From: Clostridia bacterium
Lineage (GTDB): Bacteria; Bacillota_A; Clostridia; Christensenellales; Aristaeellaceae
DNA length: 8,294 nt
Direction: 5' to 3'
NCBI GenBank assembly: GCA_017430945.1
Contig: JAFRMB010000019.1
Coordinates: forward strand, 1 to 8,294
The notes below the pieces were generated by a model. It worked only from the letters and a program-made list of their open reading frames with translations. It made no database searches and was not told the origin of the DNA. Made by a program: the position numbers and the translations under genes. Below are positions 6,347-8,294 of the stretch, one piece after another. Each line of letters opens with the position of its first letter. Position 1 is the stretch's first letter.

Positions 6347-6688
6347 ATGCTTACGCAACCGTCACAGCAGGCGCATTACATACGCGAATACATGAGGGGC
6401 GGCAAGAAACACGTGCAGTTCGCCGATCTGTCGGCACAGCTGCCGGAGAAGTGCCGCATCTTCTCCATGCTGACGCTCGTGCCCGATGCGTCCATCGGCT
6501 ACCACGTGCACGAGGGCGAAACGGAGCTGTTCTACTTCCTGGAGGGCAACGGCCGCTTCCAGGACGACGACCAGTTCCGCGACGTCACCGCCGGCGACTG
6601 CACCGCCACCTTCTCCGGCCACGGTCACGGCCTGGAGAACACCGGCGACACCAACCTGGTGCTGCTCGCCTGCATCATCAAGGACTGA
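6347..6688 (+). CDS. Small single-domain cupin protein
   Basis: This 113-residue protein is a one-domain beta-barrel cupin. Motif 1 is HVHEGETE with metal ligands His53, His55 and Glu60, then Gly67. Motif 2 reads GDCTATFSGHGHGLEN, keeping Gly83, Gly91, His94 (the fourth ligand) and Asn98, but with Phe89 where proline is usual. A full 3-His/1-Glu metal site is therefore predicted. Small cupins of this type are sugar-binding, sensor or enzyme-like proteins, and no substrate can be assigned. The frame opens at 6311, but the ATG at 6347 is chosen because GGGAGG lies eight bases upstream. It has its own promoter and a terminator immediately downstream, so it is probably a single-gene unit. Confidence 0.88.
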   Translation: MLTQPSQQAHYIREYMRGGKKHVQFADLSAQLPEKCRIFSMLTLVPDASIGYHVHEGETELFYFLEGNGRFQDDDQFRDVTAGDCTATFSGHGHGLENTGDTNLVLLACIIKD

Positions 6689-6702
6689 CCCCGTCGCCTT
6701 CG

Positions 6703-6732
6703 GCGCGCCGCGCGCATCGCGCGGCGCGCTTT
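6703..6732 (+). terminator. Rho-independent terminator of the cupin gene
   Basis: A perfect 12-bp stem, GCGCGCCGCGCG with CGCGCGGCGCGC, closes a three-base CAT loop and is followed by TTTCCTGT. It begins 14 bases after the cupin stop. The U-tract is short but the stem is very stable. The reverse strand lacks a U-run, so it acts in the plus direction. Confidence 0.75.
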
Positions 6733-6766
6733 CCTGTCCGGGATCGTTCAAATTCTGACAAACCGC

Positions 6767-6795
6767 TTGCAATCGACGTCCATTTGATGTAAACT
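6767..6795 (+). promoter_or_regulatory. Probable promoter of the DUF1858 gene
   Basis: TTGCAA (6767-6772), 17 bases, then TAAACT (6790-6795) gives a moderate sigma-A match. An alternative -10, TGTAAT, lies at 6795-6800 with a poorer -35. Position is right for a leader of roughly 45 bases and the upstream terminator isolates this unit, so some promoter must be here. Confidence 0.5.
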
Positions 6796-6845
6796 GTAAT
6801 CGGGGCCGGATGACCCGGCCAACCGCATATAATGGAGGTAATCTC

Positions 6846-7055
6846 ATGACAACGATCGACAAGACGATGAGCATCGGCGAGGTGCTCCAGCTGGACCGCA
6901 CCACTGCGCCCATCATGATGGAATACGGCATGCACTGCATGGGCTGCCCCTTCAGCCAGATGGAATCCCTGGAGATGGGCTGTGCCGCGCACGGCACCGA
7001 CGTGGATGAGCTGGTGGAAAAGCTGAATGCCTACCTGGCTTCCAAGGAGGCCTGA
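6846..7055 (+). CDS. DUF1858 domain protein with CxxC motif
   Basis: This 69-residue protein is a complete stand-alone DUF1858 domain. The family pattern is clear: it opens TIDKTMSIGEVLQLD, then has YGMHCMGCP at 27-35 and EMGCAAHGTD at 43-52, ending with the helix VDELVEKLNAYL. Cysteines are Cys31, Cys34 and Cys46, with His30 and His49 close by, so redox activity or metal/cluster binding is plausible but not established. Elsewhere the domain occurs alone or fused to redox-type domains, and its biochemical role is not known to me. The ATG at 6846 is chosen because GGAGGT (6834-6839) precedes it at ideal spacing; the frame is open from 6810. It is flanked by the cupin terminator and by the phosphohexomutase gene 82 bases on. 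Confidence 0.88.
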   Translation: MTTIDKTMSIGEVLQLDRTTAPIMMEYGMHCMGCPFSQMESLEMGCAAHGTDVDELVEKLNAYLASKEA

Positions 7056-7137
7056 ACCCAGACAGTGCCGGCCGCAAAGCGATGCTTTCTCGCGCAGGCG
7101 AGATGACATAACTATCATCAAATGGAGGTCATGCCCC

Positions 7138-8294
7138 ATGGAACCGATGAAGCTTTATGAGCAGTGGCTGAAAGACTATGCCGATGACCCGGAGACCCTC
7201 GCCGATCTCCAGTCCATCAAGGACGATCCCAAGGAGATCGAAGACCGCTTCTACCGTGAGCTCGAATTCGGCACGGCCGGCATGCGCGGCGTGCTCGGCG
7301 CGGGCACGAACCGGCTGAACATCTACAATGTGCGCCGGGTGACCCGGGCTCTGGCAAAGTACATCCTGACGACGCCCGACGGCGCCCAGCGCGGCGTGGC
7401 CATCGCCTATGACTCGCGCAACAAATCCGACGTATTCGCAAAGCAGACCGCCCTGGTGCTGGCCAACGCCGGCGTGAAGGCCTTCCTGTTCGAATCCCTC
7501 AGGCCCGTGCCGGTGCTGTCCTTCACCATCCGCCACCTCAACTGCATCGCGGGCGTGGTGATCACCGCGTCCCACAACCCGAAGCAGTACAACGGCTACA
7601 AGGCATACTGGACCGACGGCGGCCAGATGCCGCCCGAGTCCGTCAAAGGCATCACCGATCGGCTGCCTGACACCACCGACGCCGAATCCCTGCCCATGGA
7701 CGAGCAGGAAGCGCTGGCCAAGGGCCTTCTGACCTACATCGGCAAGGACGTGGACGACGCCTACATCGCCGCCGTGAAGAAGCTGTCCGTCAATCCGGAG
7801 CTCGCCAAAGAGATGGGCAAGACGCTGAAGATCGTCTACACGCCGCTGCACGGCTCGGGCAACCTGCCCGTGCGCCGCATCTTCCACGAGATCGGCATGG
7901 AGAACGTGTACGTCGTGCCCGAGCAGGAGCTGCCCGACGGCAACTTCCCCACCGTGAAGGTGCCCAATCCCGAGGACCCGGCGGCCTTCACCCTCGCCCT
8001 GAAGATGCAAAAGGAGCTCGGCGCGGACCTGTGCGTCGGCACCGACCCCGACTGCGATCGCGTGGGCATCGCCTGCATGACCGAATCCGGCGAGGCGCGC
8101 CTGCTGAACGGCAACCAGATCGGCTGCGTGCTTTTGCACTACATCCTCTCCCAGAAGAAGGAGCGGGGCCAGCTGCCCGCCAACGCCGCCGCCGTCAAGT
8201 CCATCGTCTCCACGGAAATGGCCCGCGCCATCTGCAAGGACTTCGGCGTGGAGCTGATCGACGTGCTGACCGGCTTCAAGTACATCGCCGAGCA
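7138..8294 (+). CDS. pgcA: Alpha-phosphohexomutase (phosphoglucomutase/phosphomannomutase), cut by right window edge
   Basis: This enzyme interconverts hexose 1-phosphate and 6-phosphate, supplying glucose 1-phosphate for cell-envelope and storage sugars, through a phosphoserine intermediate. 385 residues are visible; full-length PgcA-type enzymes have about 570-580. The N-terminal region has EFGTAGMRG (about 43-51). The active-site loop ITASHNP has phosphorylated Ser145, and the Mg-binding loop GTDPDCDRVG has Asp303, Asp305 and Asp307. The sugar-recognition segment begins with GNQIG, and the fragment ends with TGFKYIAE of the phosphate-binding region. The ATG at 7138 is preferred because GGAGGT (7124-7129) lies eight bases upstream; an out-of-frame ATG at 7131 is too close to it. 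Specificity for glucose versus mannose is not resolvable. It may share transcripts with the DUF1858 gene, as I see no strong terminator between them. Confidence 0.93.
   Translation, partial: MEPMKLYEQWLKDYADDPETLADLQSIKDDPKEIEDRFYRELEFGTAGMRGVLGAGTNRLNIYNVRRVTRALAKYILTTPDGAQRGVAIAYDSRNKSDVFAKQTALVLANAGVKAFLFESLRPVPVLSFTIRHLNCIAGVVITASHNPKQYNGYKAYWTDGGQMPPESVKGITDRLPDTTDAESLPMDEQEALAKGLLTYIGKDVDDAYIAAVKKLSVNPELAKEMGKTLKIVYTPLHGSGNLPVRRIFHEIGMENVYVVPEQELPDGNFPTVKVPNPEDPAAFTLALKMQKELGADLCVGTDPDCDRVGIACMTESGEARLLNGNQIGCVLLHYILSQKKERGQLPANAAAVKSIVSTEMARAICKDFGVELIDVLTGFKYIAE

Noticed and set aside
7076..7102. Small hairpins (AAAGC/GCTTT and CTCGC/GCGAG) between the DUF1858 and phosphohexomutase genes as a terminator
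   Set aside because: The stems are only 5 bp and no T-run follows, so termination is unlikely.
7129..8139. Open frame of about 336 codons on the minus strand opposite the phosphohexomutase
   Set aside because: It is a compositional shadow: no domain, no ribosome-binding site, and the plus strand carries an intact catalytic set.

Overview
The window looks like chromosome from a GC-rich member of the Firmicutes (Bacillota), most likely the class Clostridia. The reasons are the YlxM-Ffh pair, a RecD2-type helicase, a ComF protein, a type III pantothenate kinase beside an ECF-type vitamin transporter subunit, a DUF1858 protein, strong GGAGG ribosome-binding sites and several near-consensus sigma-A promoters with 17-base spacers. 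I cannot place it more precisely. There are nine complete or nearly complete genes plus one cut by the left edge. I saw no rRNA, tRNA, CRISPR array or mobile element.

Left part, leftward genes (1-6096). Reading in the direction of transcription, the order is an ECF S component (probably for pantothenate), coaX, a gap with two hairpins, recD2, comF, and a TrmH/SpoU-family RNA methyltransferase. After a 114-base gap with its own perfect-consensus promoter come ylxM and ffh, which is truncated at base 1. The first two genes form a pantothenate uptake and phosphorylation unit feeding coenzyme A synthesis. recD2 and comF overlap by ATGA and are probably translationally coupled; the methyltransferase follows 37 bases later. 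ylxM and ffh encode the regulatory DNA-binding-like partner and the GTPase of the signal recognition particle.

Right part, rightward genes (6347-8294). A 250-base divergent intergenic region carries back-to-back promoters for the transporter and for a small single-domain cupin. The cupin has a clear rho-independent terminator. Next come a 69-residue DUF1858 protein with its own promoter, and an alpha-phosphohexomutase (PgcA-like phosphoglucomutase/phosphomannomutase) that runs off the right edge.

Most of the window is conserved housekeeping. I found no convincing undescribed system. The points most worth checking are regulatory: a 17-base dyad at the predicted cupin start site, a hairpin with a bulged A at the 5' end of the transporter transcript, two consecutive hairpins in front of recD2, and repeated CTTGACA arms around the ylxM promoter. 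The small DUF1858 and cupin proteins are also not functionally assigned.
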